The translations under genes and the position numbers were made by a program. A stretch of DNA of 64,000 bases, from assembly GCA_005880695.1 (NCBI GenBank), contig VBGR01000038.1, positions 1 to 64,000 of the forward strand, written 5' to 3'. Under the pieces are notes generated by a model. It did not search any database. It worked only from the letters and a program-made list of their open reading frames with translations, and had not been told where the DNA came from. This document shows, one piece after another, positions 9,444-17,395 of this stretch (position 1 is the stretch's first letter; each line of letters opens with the position of its first letter). Source of the stretch: Chloroflexota bacterium. GTDB taxonomy: Bacteria; Chloroflexota; Dormibacteria; Dormibacterales; Dormibacteraceae.

Positions 9444-10586
9444 TTGTCAACTACCACTGATCCCACCGAAACCGCGCCGGCCGATCCGGCGGAACCCCGC
9501 CGCCGCGCTGGCCTGAGCCAAGAGGACATGGCCAGTTCGGCGCCCTCCCGGCGCGCCCGACGGCGTCTCCAGATCGTGGTCTCGGTGGCCGCCGCCGGGA
9601 TCGCCCTGGTGGTCCTCTACCTGGTCCGGGACGCCCTCGCGGCATTTGTGCTCGGCGCCCTGCTCGCCTTCCTGATCAACCCTGGTGTGGACTGGCTCGA
9701 GAACCATCACGTGCCCCGCGCGGCCGCGATCGCCTTGATCTTCACCGCCCTCCTGATTGGAGTCGCCGCCCTCGGGAGTGTCTTCGTCCCGCTGCTGACG
9801 ACCGAGATCCAACAGCTCCAGGCACAGGCTCCCGCGATCGCCAACCAGGCTCAGCAGCGGCTCACGCAGCTCCAAGGCCAGCCAGTCGAGATCTTTGGCT
9901 TCCGCGTCGACTGGACCACCTACGTCGACAACATCGACCGGCAGGCGGGCGCCTTCCTGCTGGGCCAGTTCGGCAATGCGCTGAGCATCGGCCTTGCGGC
10001 GATCAACGTCCTCCTCCAGATCCTGCTGATGCTGATCGTGGCCTTCCTGATGTCGCTCGAAGCGCATCAGATCTCGGATTTCGCTCGCCGCCTGGTGCCG
10101 CCCGATTACCGCGACGACTACGACGCGCTTCGCCCCAAGGTCAAGGCCATGCTCCGCTCCTACCTGCGCGGTCAGCTCACGATCGCCGCGATCATCGGAG
10201 TGGCGGTCGGCGTAACGCTGGCGCTCGAAGGCGTGCCTTTTGCCTTCGCACTCGGCGTGCTCGCCGGCATCACGGCGCTCGTCCCCTTCGTCGGTCCCTT
10301 CATCGGCGCCGTCCCGATCGTCCTGGTCGGCCTGTCGGTCTCCCCGCTGAAAGCGATCCTCGTCGCCGCCTCCTATTTCCTGATCGCGAACTTCGTTCTG
10401 CAGTTCCTCTACCCGCGCATCGTCGGCGCTGCCGTGCACCTCCCGGCGCTGGTGGTGATCGTGGCGTTCATCGCGGGGTTCAGCTTCGCCGGCATCCTTG
10501 GCATGTTCATCGCCATCCCGGTCGCGGCGACCATCGCCATCGTCTTCGAGCACATCTACCCGCGTGTCTACGGCTCCCAGGCGTGA
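9444..10586 (+). CDS. AI-2E family transporter (PerM-like)
   Basis: 380 residues from a TTG start. After a charged, Pro-rich N-terminus of about 50 residues there are two closely spaced helices, a soluble amphipathic segment (about 115-180, QQLQAQAPAIANQAQQRL) and a C-terminal block of five to six helices with the family signature GVPFAFALGVLAGITALVPF and VGPFIG. Members export small molecules or ions (AI-2, or Na+/H+ exchange in some homologues). It is the first gene of a translationally coupled run: its stop overlaps the start of the next gene by four bases. Confidence 0.88.
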   Translation: MSTTTDPTETAPADPAEPRRRAGLSQEDMASSAPSRRARRRLQIVVSVAAAGIALVVLYLVRDALAAFVLGALLAFLINPGVDWLENHHVPRAAAIALIFTALLIGVAALGSVFVPLLTTEIQQLQAQAPAIANQAQQRLTQLQGQPVEIFGFRVDWTTYVDNIDRQAGAFLLGQFGNALSIGLAAINVLLQILLMLIVAFLMSLEAHQISDFARRLVPPDYRDDYDALRPKVKAMLRSYLRGQLTIAAIIGVAVGVTLALEGVPFAFALGVLAGITALVPFVGPFIGAVPIVLVGLSVSPLKAILVAASYFLIANFVLQFLYPRIVGAAVHLPALVVIVAFIAGFSFAGILGMFIAIPVAATIAIVFEHIYPRVYGSQA

Positions 10587-11299
10587 AGATCGCGGTTCTC
10601 TCCGACATCCACTCCAACTGGCAGGCCCTGGAGGCTGTCGTGGCCGACATGCCGGAGGTCGACGCGATCATCTGCCTGGGCGATGTCGTCGGGTACGGCG
10701 GAGATCCGATCCGCTGCCTCGACTACGTGCGGGATAAGCGCTGGCCCACGCTGGTCGGCAATCACGACCGCGCCTGCACCGACGTCGACATCCTGGACTG
10801 GTTCAACGAAGACGCGGCGAAAGCCATCGAATGGACGGTCGCCCACCTCGGCAAAGACCGGCTCAAGTGGCTCAGCACCCTGCCTGACGTCGACCAGGTC
10901 GGCGACGAGGTGCTGCTCGTGCACGGGAGCCCCCGCGACCACATCTACGAGTACATCCTCGACAACCCCACGGCCGAGGCCAACCTCGACATGATCGACG
11001 GGCAGGTGTGCTTCCACGGCCACACCCACGTTCCGGGCATCTTCCGGCGCCGCAATGGCCAGCTGGTCCACGAGTACGACGTCGCCACCTTCGGTCTAAA
11101 GGGGCCCGAGCTCGTCAACCCCGGCTCGGTCGGCCAGCCTCGAGATGGCAACCCCGACGCCAGCTACGCCATCTGGGACCGGCACGCCAGTAGTTTCGAG
11201 TTCCGCAGGGTCGCCTACGACCGGGAGGGCGCCAAGCTGGCGATCCGCGACGCCAAGCTGCCGGACCGCTTCGCAGAGCGCCTCGACCAAGGTCGTTGA
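10583..11299 (+). CDS. Calcineurin-like metallophosphoesterase (YfcE/MJ0936 type)
   Basis: 238 residues starting at a GTG that overlaps the preceding stop. The metal-binding motifs of the superfamily are all present: LSDIHSN (D-x-H), GDVVGYG (GD), GNHD (GNHD), LVHGSP (H) and GHTHVP (GHxH). The length and motif spacing match the YfcE-like phosphodiesterase group, which hydrolyse phosphodiesters with two divalent metals in the cytoplasm. The substrate is unknown. Coupled to its neighbours by 4-nt overlaps on both sides, it is probably co-transcribed with the AI-2E permease and the GT87 gene. Confidence 0.9.
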   Translation: MKIAVLSDIHSNWQALEAVVADMPEVDAIICLGDVVGYGGDPIRCLDYVRDKRWPTLVGNHDRACTDVDILDWFNEDAAKAIEWTVAHLGKDRLKWLSTLPDVDQVGDEVLLVHGSPRDHIYEYILDNPTAEANLDMIDGQVCFHGHTHVPGIFRRRNGQLVHEYDVATFGLKGPELVNPGSVGQPRDGNPDASYAIWDRHASSFEFRRVAYDREGAKLAIRDAKLPDRFAERLDQGR

Positions 11300-12552
11300 G
11301 CTTCACCGCGGCGGGCCTCCGGCGCCTTGGCCTGGCCGCCGGAGGCGTCGCCTCCCTGGAGGCTGCCGCCTACTACCTCTTCACCTGGTGGCGAGTCTTC
11401 CAGGACGGGCTTCGCGGGCCTGACTTCTTCAGCTTCTATGCCGCCGCCCGCCTCTTCCTGAGCCGGGGCGGCGCCCACGTCTATGAACTGGCCGCCCAGC
11501 AGGAGTTTCAGGGCCAGATCGCCGCCCGCTGGGGCGCGGCCAGCTACGTCGTCCTGCCCTACATCCACCCGCCCTACTACACAGTCTTCATCGCGCCTCT
11601 CGGCTGGCTCGACTTCACGAGCGCCTATGTGGTCTGGGCGGCGGTCAACCTGGCGCTGGCCGCGGTCGCCCTGGCAGTTCTGCTTGACGCGGAAGATCTG
11701 AGCGGACGCGGGCGCCTCCTGGCAATCGCGGTGGCTGCCGGTTTCCTGCCTCTCTTCGTGACGCTCGTGCAGGGCCAGTCCGACCTGGTCGTCCTGGCTC
11801 CCCTCGCTCTCTCCTACCGCGCCTGGATAAGTGGCCAGGAGGGCCGCGCTGGCGTCCTGGCCGGCCTGGCGATGGTCAAGCCCCAGCTGCTCTTCCTCTT
11901 ACCTGTCCTTTTCTTGATCCGTGGCAGCTGGCGCGCCCTGGCCGGGTTCGGCGCCGTGGCCGCGGCGCTGGCAGGGGTCTCACTCGCGGCCTTCGGCCCT
12001 GCCGGGATCGGCGCATACCTGGGCGTCGTCGCCCCCTGGCTGCTGGGCGGCGCCGGCAACTGGCCGATCTCCGGGCAGACCGTGTACTCCCTGCGCGGAC
12101 TGCTCGACGGGCTGATCGGCATCCGCCCGACGGCGCTCGCAATCCTCGCCTTCCTGGCGATCGGCGTCGCGCTCGCGATCGCGTTTCGCCGCCCTCATCG
12201 GAGACTTGACTTCGCGCTCGTCATCGCCGCCTCGCTGGCTTTGAGCCCGTACCAGAACCTGCACGATCTGGTGCTCTTGCTCGTTCCGGGCTTCGCCCTG
12301 GCGCGAGCCCGGCCGCCGTCCCCCTACGTGCTGGCCGCCTGTCTCCTCGCTCTCGATCTCACGCTCTTCGTCGGCTCCGGTCTGGCACTCGCCGCCGTCC
12401 TGGCTCTGGCCGCCTACCTGCTTGTCGAGCGGATCCGGCTCCGCTCAGACGTCGAGGAAGATTCGCTTGCGCCAGGCCAGATAGACGACGATCGCGACGT
12501 TCAGAAGCAGGGCGCCGACTCGGAACGGGGTCACGCGGTGGAGCACCTCTAG
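11296..12552 (+). CDS. GT87/DUF2029-type membrane glycosyltransferase
   Basis: 418 residues with about ten hydrophobic segments. The N-terminal loop FQDGLRGPDFFSFYAAARLF contains the acidic D-F/D-F signature region of polyprenyl-phosphate-dependent mannosyltransferases. Further typical elements are YIHPPYYTVFIAPL and LAGLAMVKPQLLFLLPV. It starts at TTG overlapping the upstream stop. The last 36 residues (after LRSDVEEDS) are charged and run antisense into the convergent DUF2127 gene, so the functional protein may end in the membrane region. Likely role: mannose or arabinose transfer in envelope glycan synthesis, inferred from the family. Confidence 0.8.
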   Translation: MSFTAAGLRRLGLAAGGVASLEAAAYYLFTWWRVFQDGLRGPDFFSFYAAARLFLSRGGAHVYELAAQQEFQGQIAARWGAASYVVLPYIHPPYYTVFIAPLGWLDFTSAYVVWAAVNLALAAVALAVLLDAEDLSGRGRLLAIAVAAGFLPLFVTLVQGQSDLVVLAPLALSYRAWISGQEGRAGVLAGLAMVKPQLLFLLPVLFLIRGSWRALAGFGAVAAALAGVSLAAFGPAGIGAYLGVVAPWLLGGAGNWPISGQTVYSLRGLLDGLIGIRPTALAILAFLAIGVALAIAFRRPHRRLDFALVIAASLALSPYQNLHDLVLLLVPGFALARARPPSPYVLAACLLALDLTLFVGSGLALAAVLALAAYLLVERIRLRSDVEEDSLAPGQIDDDRDVQKQGADSERGHAVEHL

Positions 12553-12891
12553 GGCCTCGTACGGGATGCCCACGGTGGTGGCGAGGACGGTCAGGTACTC
12601 GGCCCAGCGCCGGCGCAGCGCCAGCCCGATCCCTTCGGTCGCCTCCAGGCCGGCGTAAACGATCAGGCCGACGGAAAGCGCGGTCAGGTGACGGTAGGTT
12701 CCGATCAGCAACAGCACCCTGTCGACGAGCCTCTGAAAAAAGCCCGAGCCGGTCTCCAGCACCAGGTCCTGCTGGGCCTCCAACGCCCACTGCGTCAGCA
12801 GCCCGCGCCGGCCGATCACGAGCAACGAGATCGCCAGGACGATCAGCACCGCCGCCTTGGCCAGCCGCTCGATGATGATCAGCCGGACCAC
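12445..12891 (-). CDS. DUF2127-family membrane protein
   Basis: About 148 residues from a GTG (VVRLIIIERLAKAAVL) with GAAGGA upstream. It has four hydrophobic segments; the pattern RLIIIERLAKAAVLIVLAIS and the later YAGLEATEGIGLALRRRWAE match DUF2127 membrane proteins. The function of the family is not known. It follows the UspA gene and converges on the GT87 gene with about 100 bases of overlap at the 3' ends. The start is uncertain because the frame stays open upstream, antiparallel to no other feature but overlapping the UspA end. Confidence 0.7.
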   Translation of the reverse strand: MVRLIIIERLAKAAVLIVLAISLLVIGRRGLLTQWALEAQQDLVLETGSGFFQRLVDRVLLLIGTYRHLTALSVGLIVYAGLEATEGIGLALRRRWAEYLTVLATTVGIPYEALEVLHRVTPFRVGALLLNVAIVVYLAWRKRIFLDV

Positions 12892-12968
12892 GGTGTCGGG
12901 CGGGGTTCCTTCGCTGCCGAGCTCCGCCCAGAGACGCCTCAGATACGGCGGTCGGCGGGCAGGCGCGC

Positions 12969-13409
12969 TTACTGCTCGAGGCGCTCGCGGAACAGGATCA
13001 CCCGGCAAGGGGCGAACTTGAGCACGTAGGGCACCGTCTTGCCGAGGTTGAACTCGCCGAAGCGCTTCTTGTAGGGGAGGCCCATGAAGATCAGGTCCGC
13101 CTTCCATTCCTCCGCCTCGCCGACCACCGCCGGGCCCGTCTCGCGCGCCTGGACGAGCTCGGTCTCGATTTCCAGCTCGTATTCGCCAGCCAGCTGCTCG
13201 GCGCGGTTCAAAACCTCTTCGCCCCGTTCCACCTCAGCCTCGATCACCGCCCCGAGGGGCAACGACCGGTTCACTTCCAGGATATGGACCGCGTAGAGCT
13301 TGGTCTGGCCGCGGCGGGCCAGCCGGCAGGCGATCCGCATGGTCTCTTCGTCCATGTTGTTGCCGCCTACCGGGACCAGGATCCGGGCAGCTTCCTGGTG
13401 GTGAGGCAC
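12969..13409 (-). CDS. Universal stress protein (UspA) family
   Basis: About 146 residues from a GTG that overlaps the stop region of the upstream small membrane gene (VPHHQEAARILVPVGG). A UspA fold is indicated by ILVPVGGNNMDEETM at the N-terminus and by KADLIFMGLPYKKRFGEF and PYVLKFAPCRVILF at the C-terminus. The ATP-binding GxxGxxxxGS motif is degenerate (GLPYKKRFGEF). These cytoplasmic proteins bind nucleotides or partner transporters. It is located between membrane genes and next to two TrkA-N proteins, which suggests a part in ion-transport control, by inference. Confidence 0.85.
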   Translation of the reverse strand: MPHHQEAARILVPVGGNNMDEETMRIACRLARRGQTKLYAVHILEVNRSLPLGAVIEAEVERGEEVLNRAEQLAGEYELEIETELVQARETGPAVVGEAEEWKADLIFMGLPYKKRFGEFNLGKTVPYVLKFAPCRVILFRERLEQ

Positions 13410-13410
13410 T

Positions 13411-13599
13411 TCAGGCCGCGCTCCGGCGCGCGAGCCGGCGGTAGACCACGTAGCCGCCGAAGCCAAGCAGCAGGACCGTCGAGATCAGCTCCAGGGCCAG
13501 CGTGAGTGTATCGGCCGGCCTATGCAGCAACGTGTAGGCGCCCACCCAGGCCCCGAAGAGGAGCGACAGCGCCCCCATGAATGTGAAGGGGAATCGCAT
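13411..13599 (-). CDS. Small two-helix membrane protein
   Basis: 62 residues (MRFPFTFMGALSLLFGAWVG...) with two hydrophobic helices (about 5-24 and 32-54) and a basic C-terminus RRLARRSAA, consistent with a two-TM protein with a cytoplasmic tail. The reading frame is open further upstream, but that region is antisense to the TrkA-N gene. An alternative ATG lies 27 bases upstream. It is coupled to the UspA gene downstream. No family was recognised. Confidence 0.6.
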   Translation of the reverse strand: MRFPFTFMGALSLLFGAWVGAYTLLHRPADTLTLALELISTVLLLGFGGYVVYRRLARRSAA

Positions 13600-13638
13600 T
13601 CGGTGAAATGCTAGCGATCCCTCCATAATCGATTCTTC

Positions 13639-14040
13639 GTGAACGTCGTCATAGTTGGCTGCGGCCGGGTCGGCGCGCGGCTCTCCCTGCAGTTCGTCCG
13701 CGAAGGCGACGACGTGACCATCATCGACCAAAACGCCGCCGCCTTTGCTCGCCTGGGCAACAACTTCGCCGGCAACGCGCTGGTCGGCAACGGCATCGAC
13801 GAGGACATGCTGCGCCGTGCCGGAATCGAAGAAGCCGACGTCTTCGTGGCCGTCACCGAGGGCGACAACCGCAACATCATGGCCTGCCAGATGGCGCAGC
13901 ACATCTTCAACGTGCCGCGCGTCATCTGCAAGATCAACGACCCGGTCCGCAACGAGGTCTACATGAAGCTGGGCCTGAAGACCTTCTGCCCGACCATCGT
14001 CGGGGCGGAAACCATCCATTCGATGATCGAGAAGGATTGA
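13639..14040 (+). CDS. TrkA-N (RCK-N) NAD-binding protein 1
   Basis: 133 residues from GTG. The Rossmann motif VVIVGCGRVGARLS at the N-terminus, the acidic strand end VTIIDQN and the later FVAVTEGDNRNIMACQMA are characteristic of TrkA/KtrA regulatory domains that gate K+ channels by binding NAD(H) or ATP. The protein consists of the RCK-N half only, with no TrkA-C. It is followed four bases later by a second such protein. CATAAT at 13622-13627 is a good -10 box, giving a very short leader. No K+ channel gene is present in the window. Confidence 0.9.
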   Translation: MNVVIVGCGRVGARLSLQFVREGDDVTIIDQNAAAFARLGNNFAGNALVGNGIDEDMLRRAGIEEADVFVAVTEGDNRNIMACQMAQHIFNVPRVICKINDPVRNEVYMKLGLKTFCPTIVGAETIHSMIEKD

Positions 14041-14044
14041 GCTT

Positions 14045-14488
14045 GTGTATGTGATCGTGATCGGCGGAGGCAAGGTGGGCTATTACCTGGCCCGCGACCT
14101 CCTCGAGCGGGGCGACGAAGTCCTGCTGGTCGAGAAGGACGCCATCCGCGCCGACTGGCTGACTACTCAGCTCGGCAGCATCGTCATGAACGGCGACGGC
14201 GACGAGATGTCGTTTCTCAGCACGACCGGCATCGAGCGCGCGGACTTCGTGATCGCCGCAACCGGTGACGACGAGGACAATCTGGTCGCCCTGCAGATCG
14301 CCAAGAAGCACTTCAACGTGCCCCACACGATCGCTCGCGTCAACAACCCGAACAACATCCGGATCTTCAAGATCCTCGGCGTCGACGAAGCGATCTCGGC
14401 TACCGAGCTCTTGCTCCAGGCGATGGAGCAGAAGATCCCGGATGACGAGGTAGAACCGCCCGACCAGCCCAAAATCGCCCGGGAATGA
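14045..14488 (+). CDS. TrkA-N (RCK-N) NAD-binding protein 2
   Basis: 147 residues from GTG, homologous to the preceding gene: VIVIGGGKVGYYLA, then VLLVEKD and FVIAATGDDEDNLVALQIA. It also lacks a TrkA-C domain but has a charged C-terminal extension (residues 125-147). The two genes are probably one transcription unit and may form a heteromeric gating ring for a Ktr/Trk-type K+ transporter encoded elsewhere. A perfect terminator follows immediately. Confidence 0.9.
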   Translation: MYVIVIGGGKVGYYLARDLLERGDEVLLVEKDAIRADWLTTQLGSIVMNGDGDEMSFLSTTGIERADFVIAATGDDEDNLVALQIAKKHFNVPHTIARVNNPNNIRIFKILGVDEAISATELLLQAMEQKIPDDEVEPPDQPKIARE

Positions 14489-14489
14489 A

Positions 14490-14516
14490 AAAGGTCCGCC
14501 CCTCTGGCGGACCTTT
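14490..14516 (+). terminator. Rho-independent terminator, bidirectional
   Basis: A perfect 11-bp stem (AAAGGTCCGCC/GGCGGACCTTT) with a five-base loop CCTCT directly follows the second TrkA-N gene. The A-rich left arm and T-rich right arm allow termination for both strands, which suits the convergent DUF5679 gene. Confidence 0.85.
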
Positions 14517-14537
14517 CTCGATCGACTCCGAAAGCCG

Positions 14538-14687
14538 TCAGCTGGCTTTGCCGATCTTGAAGATCTTGGTCCCGCAGTTGGGGCAGGTACCGGTGATGGC
14601 CGGCTTGCCGTTCTTCATCGTGATGTTTTGCGGATTCTGGATCTCAACATTCTTTTTGTCTTTAAGGCAATAGCCAGTCACTGCCAT
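14538..14687 (-). CDS. DUF5679 micro-protein (zinc-ribbon-like)
   Basis: A 49-residue protein: MAVTGYCLKDKK at the start, then KNGKPAITGTCPNCGTKIFK. Cys7 together with the CPNC pair gives at least three possible metal ligands. The length and the sequence KNGKPAITGTCP match DUF5679, a family of tiny proteins common in Actinobacteria and Chloroflexota with no known function. A GGTGAG ribosome site precedes the ATG. It is convergent with the TrkA-N operon across the shared terminator. Confidence 0.85.
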   Translation of the reverse strand: MAVTGYCLKDKKNVEIQNPQNITMKNGKPAITGTCPNCGTKIFKIGKAS

Positions 14688-14801
14688 TAGCTCACCATCC
14701 TTGACTCAAGATTTCGGGTGCCGCGGCGGGGTCTTGCGTATTCTACTGGCCCCTTTCCCTGAATACAACCTTAGATCAGATCAGGTGGCCGGTGCCGGTG
14801 C

Positions 14802-14807
14802 TACGGT
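14802..14807 (+). promoter_or_regulatory. -10 box of the MgtE-N/Nramp operon
   Basis: TACGGT is placed so that transcription would start at about 14814, exactly at the GTG start codon of the next gene. This gives a leaderless mRNA. There is no ribosome site upstream of the GTG, which supports this reading. Confidence 0.4.
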
Positions 14808-14813
14808 CATGCC

Positions 14814-16064
14814 GTGGTTTTCCTCTCCGAGCTCCTCGGCGCGGAGGTCGTCGATGTCGGCCAGCGGCGGGCCGGTCGGGTCCGGGACGTGACCGTCACG
14901 CCCATCGAGCCCTACCCCCTGGTGACGGGCATCGTGACGTCCAGGCGCCAGGCCCTCGTCGTGCCCTGGTCGGAGGTCCGCACCTTCGCCGCTCGCGAGG
15001 TGGCCCTCCGGGTGCCCCGGGAGGAGGTCTCGCCCTTGCCCGCGAATCCCGACGACATCTGGCTCGCGCGCGACGTGCTGGACAAACAGGTGATCGACAC
15101 CGACGGCCGCCGGGTGGTCCGGGTCAACGACCTCCAGCTGGTGGAGAGCGGGGGGCGGATGCTGCTCGTCGCCGCGGACATCGGCATGCGGGGTCTCCTC
15201 CGCCGGCTCGGCCTGGAGGTCGTCGGCAAACGGGTCGCCCGCCTGGTTGGCCGCGACCTGCCCATCGTGCTGGTTTCCTGGGACGCGGTTCAATCGCTCA
15301 GCGACCGCTCCCAGGACGCCGTGCGACTCCGGATCTCGGCGCAACGGATCGGCAAGCTCCATCCCGCCGACATCGCCGACATCGTCGAGGAGCTCTCGGC
15401 GAAGCAACGCAGCGCCATCTTCGAGTCCCTGACCGACGAGGTGGCGGCCGACACGCTGGAGGAGATGGAGCCGGAGGAGCAGGTCTCAGTGATCGAGCAC
15501 ATGGACTCCGAGCGCGCCTCCGAGATCCTGGAGGAGATGCCTCCGGACGAGGTTGCCGACATCCTGGCCGACCTTCCGGAGGCACGCGCCCACGAGATCC
15601 TCGGGCTGATGGAGAAGGACGAGGCCGACGACGTCCGGGAGCTGCTCGCCTTCCCGGAGGACACCGCCGGCGGGATGATGACCACCGAGTATGTGGCGGT
15701 CTCCGTTGGGCTCACCGCCCAGGAGTGCATCGACGCTCTCCGGGTGCTCGAGCCGGAGGCCGAGTCGATCTATTACGTCTACGTCGTGGACGAGGAGGAG
15801 CACCTGCGGGGCGTCCTTTCCCTCCGGGACCTGATCGTGGCCAACCCCAACACGCCCATCACGGAGTTCATGCGCCGCGAGATCGTCTCGGTCCCGCTCG
15901 AGGCCAGCGCGGAGGAGGTTGCCGCCGTGCTGACCAAGTACAACCTCCTGGCCGTGCCTGCCGTCGACGACGAGGGACGCCTGCGCGGGATCGTGACCGT
16001 CGACGACGCCCTCGACAGGGTTCTCCCTGAGGGTGTAAAGCGCCGCCTGCCCCGGGTTCGCTGA
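14814..16064 (+). CDS. PRC-barrel / MgtE-N / CBS magnesium-sensor protein without membrane domain
   Basis: 416 residues, soluble. Domains in order: two PRC-barrel-like units (about 1-75 and 85-160), an MgtE N-terminal superhelical domain (about 165-275, with repeats such as LHPADIADIVEEL and MEPEEQVSVIEHM) and a tandem CBS pair (about 285-400, TTEYVAVSV and MRREIVSVPL). In MgtE channels this N/CBS module binds Mg2+ and gates the pore. Here the pore domain is missing and the next gene, three bases on, is an Nramp-like transporter. It therefore probably acts as the Mg2+/metal-sensing regulatory subunit of that transporter. Confidence 0.88.
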   Translation: MVFLSELLGAEVVDVGQRRAGRVRDVTVTPIEPYPLVTGIVTSRRQALVVPWSEVRTFAAREVALRVPREEVSPLPANPDDIWLARDVLDKQVIDTDGRRVVRVNDLQLVESGGRMLLVAADIGMRGLLRRLGLEVVGKRVARLVGRDLPIVLVSWDAVQSLSDRSQDAVRLRISAQRIGKLHPADIADIVEELSAKQRSAIFESLTDEVAADTLEEMEPEEQVSVIEHMDSERASEILEEMPPDEVADILADLPEARAHEILGLMEKDEADDVRELLAFPEDTAGGMMTTEYVAVSVGLTAQECIDALRVLEPEAESIYYVYVVDEEEHLRGVLSLRDLIVANPNTPITEFMRREIVSVPLEASAEEVAAVLTKYNLLAVPAVDDEGRLRGIVTVDDALDRVLPEGVKRRLPRVR

Positions 16065-16067
16065 GAG

Positions 16068-17333
16068 GTGCTGGGCCGCCTCCGCCGGTTCCGCCGGCTC
16101 TGGATTCTGCTGGCGGTAATCGGACCAGGCCTGATCACGTCCAACGCGGACAACGACGCGGGCGGCATCGCGACCTACTCGCAGGCGGGTGCCCAGTTCG
16201 GCTACAAGCTGCTCTGGGTGCTTGTCCTCGTGACCATCTCGCTGATCGTCGTCAACGAGATGAGCGCCCGCCTGGGGGTCATCACCGGCAAGGGGCTAGC
16301 CGACCTGATTCGGGAGCGTTTCGGCGTGCGCAGCACCACCCTGGCGATGCTGCTCCTCCTGGTCGCGAACGCCACCACGACCGTCGCCGAGTTCGCCGGC
16401 GTCGCCGCGGGCATGGAGCTGCTCGGCCTCTCGCGGCTGCTGTCGGTGCCGGTGGCGGCCGTAGTCATCTGGCTGCTGGTGGTACGCGGCAGCTACCCGG
16501 TCGTCGAGCGGGTCCTGCTTTCGATCGGGGTCGTCTACGTCACCTACGTCGTGTCCGGGTTCCTGATCCGCCCCGACTGGACCGAGGTGCTGCGGGCCTC
16601 GGTGGTGCCTCAAGTAGTTCCCATCCGCGATTACTGGCTGCTCGCGATCGCGGTGACGGGCACCACGATCACGCCCTGGATGCAGTTCTACCTGCAGGCG
16701 GCGATCGCGGAGAAGGGCATCCCCAACGACCGCCTGGCGTACAGCCGGCTGGACGTGATCCTTGGCTCGCTGGTCACCGACTTCATCGCCTTTTTCATCA
16801 TCGTGGCGACTGCTGCGGTCCTCTTCGGACATATCCGGCCGGACCTGCTCGGTAACCTCGGAGCGGCCGACTACGCGCGGGCGCTGGCACCCGTCGCCGG
16901 TCCTTTCGCCACGCTCCTCTTCGCCGTCGGGCTGGTCGGCGCCTCGATCCTGGCGGGCTGCGTGGTGCCCCTGTCCACCGCCTATGCGGTGACTGAAGCC
17001 TTCGGGTGGGAGCGGGGCGTCGACCGCGGCATCTCAGAGGCGCCCGCTTTCTTCCTGATCTTCACGGGCCTGATCGTGATCGGTGCCCTGGCCGTAATAC
17101 TCCCCGGCCTGCCACTGGTCCGGGTGATCCTTCTGAGCCAGGACGTGAACGGGCTCATCCTCCCGGCGATCCTGATCTACATGCTGGTCTTGATAAACGA
17201 CCGCCGGCTGATGGGAAGGTTCACCAACGGCCCGGTCGCCAACCTCGTAGCTGGGGTGACCGTTGTGGCTTTGATCACGCTCACGCTCCTGCTGCTGGCC
17301 GCCTCCATCCCCGGCTCCCCCCTGACCGGCTGA
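16068..17333 (+). CDS. Nramp-superfamily divalent cation transporter, non-canonical
   Basis: 421 residues from GTG with about eleven membrane helices. The N-terminal region aligns to Nramp helix 1, but the canonical DPGN metal motif reads DAGG (NDAGGIATYSQAGAQFGY). In helix 6 the canonical MPHN reads TPWM (GTTITPWMQFYL). The Asp is kept, but the Asn and the Met ligand that favours Mn/Fe are not. Nramp-related Mg transporters show loss of the same Met. Together with the upstream MgtE-type sensor, Mg2+ or another hard cation is a plausible substrate. The transport function is an inference. Confidence 0.85.
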   Translation: MLGRLRRFRRLWILLAVIGPGLITSNADNDAGGIATYSQAGAQFGYKLLWVLVLVTISLIVVNEMSARLGVITGKGLADLIRERFGVRSTTLAMLLLLVANATTTVAEFAGVAAGMELLGLSRLLSVPVAAVVIWLLVVRGSYPVVERVLLSIGVVYVTYVVSGFLIRPDWTEVLRASVVPQVVPIRDYWLLAIAVTGTTITPWMQFYLQAAIAEKGIPNDRLAYSRLDVILGSLVTDFIAFFIIVATAAVLFGHIRPDLLGNLGAADYARALAPVAGPFATLLFAVGLVGASILAGCVVPLSTAYAVTEAFGWERGVDRGISEAPAFFLIFTGLIVIGALAVILPGLPLVRVILLSQDVNGLILPAILIYMLVLINDRRLMGRFTNGPVANLVAGVTVVALITLTLLLLAASIPGSPLTG

Positions 17334-17380
17334 GCCACTCGCTCCCAGCCGAAACTGGCTTAGTCGCTATCCGAATTACT

Positions 17381-17386
17381 TATAGT
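17381..17386 (+). promoter_or_regulatory. -10 box of the lipoprotein gene
   Basis: TATAGT sits 10 bases before the GTG start at 17396, so the transcript would have almost no leader. It matches the spacing seen at 6881 and 14802. Confidence 0.45.
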
Positions 17387-17395
17387 GGGTCTGTT

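Noticed and set aside
7935-10553. Two long minus-strand frames over the MFS and AI-2E genes
   Set aside because: Extremely Asp/Glu/Arg/His-rich translations typical of antisense reading of hydrophobic genes; no family match.
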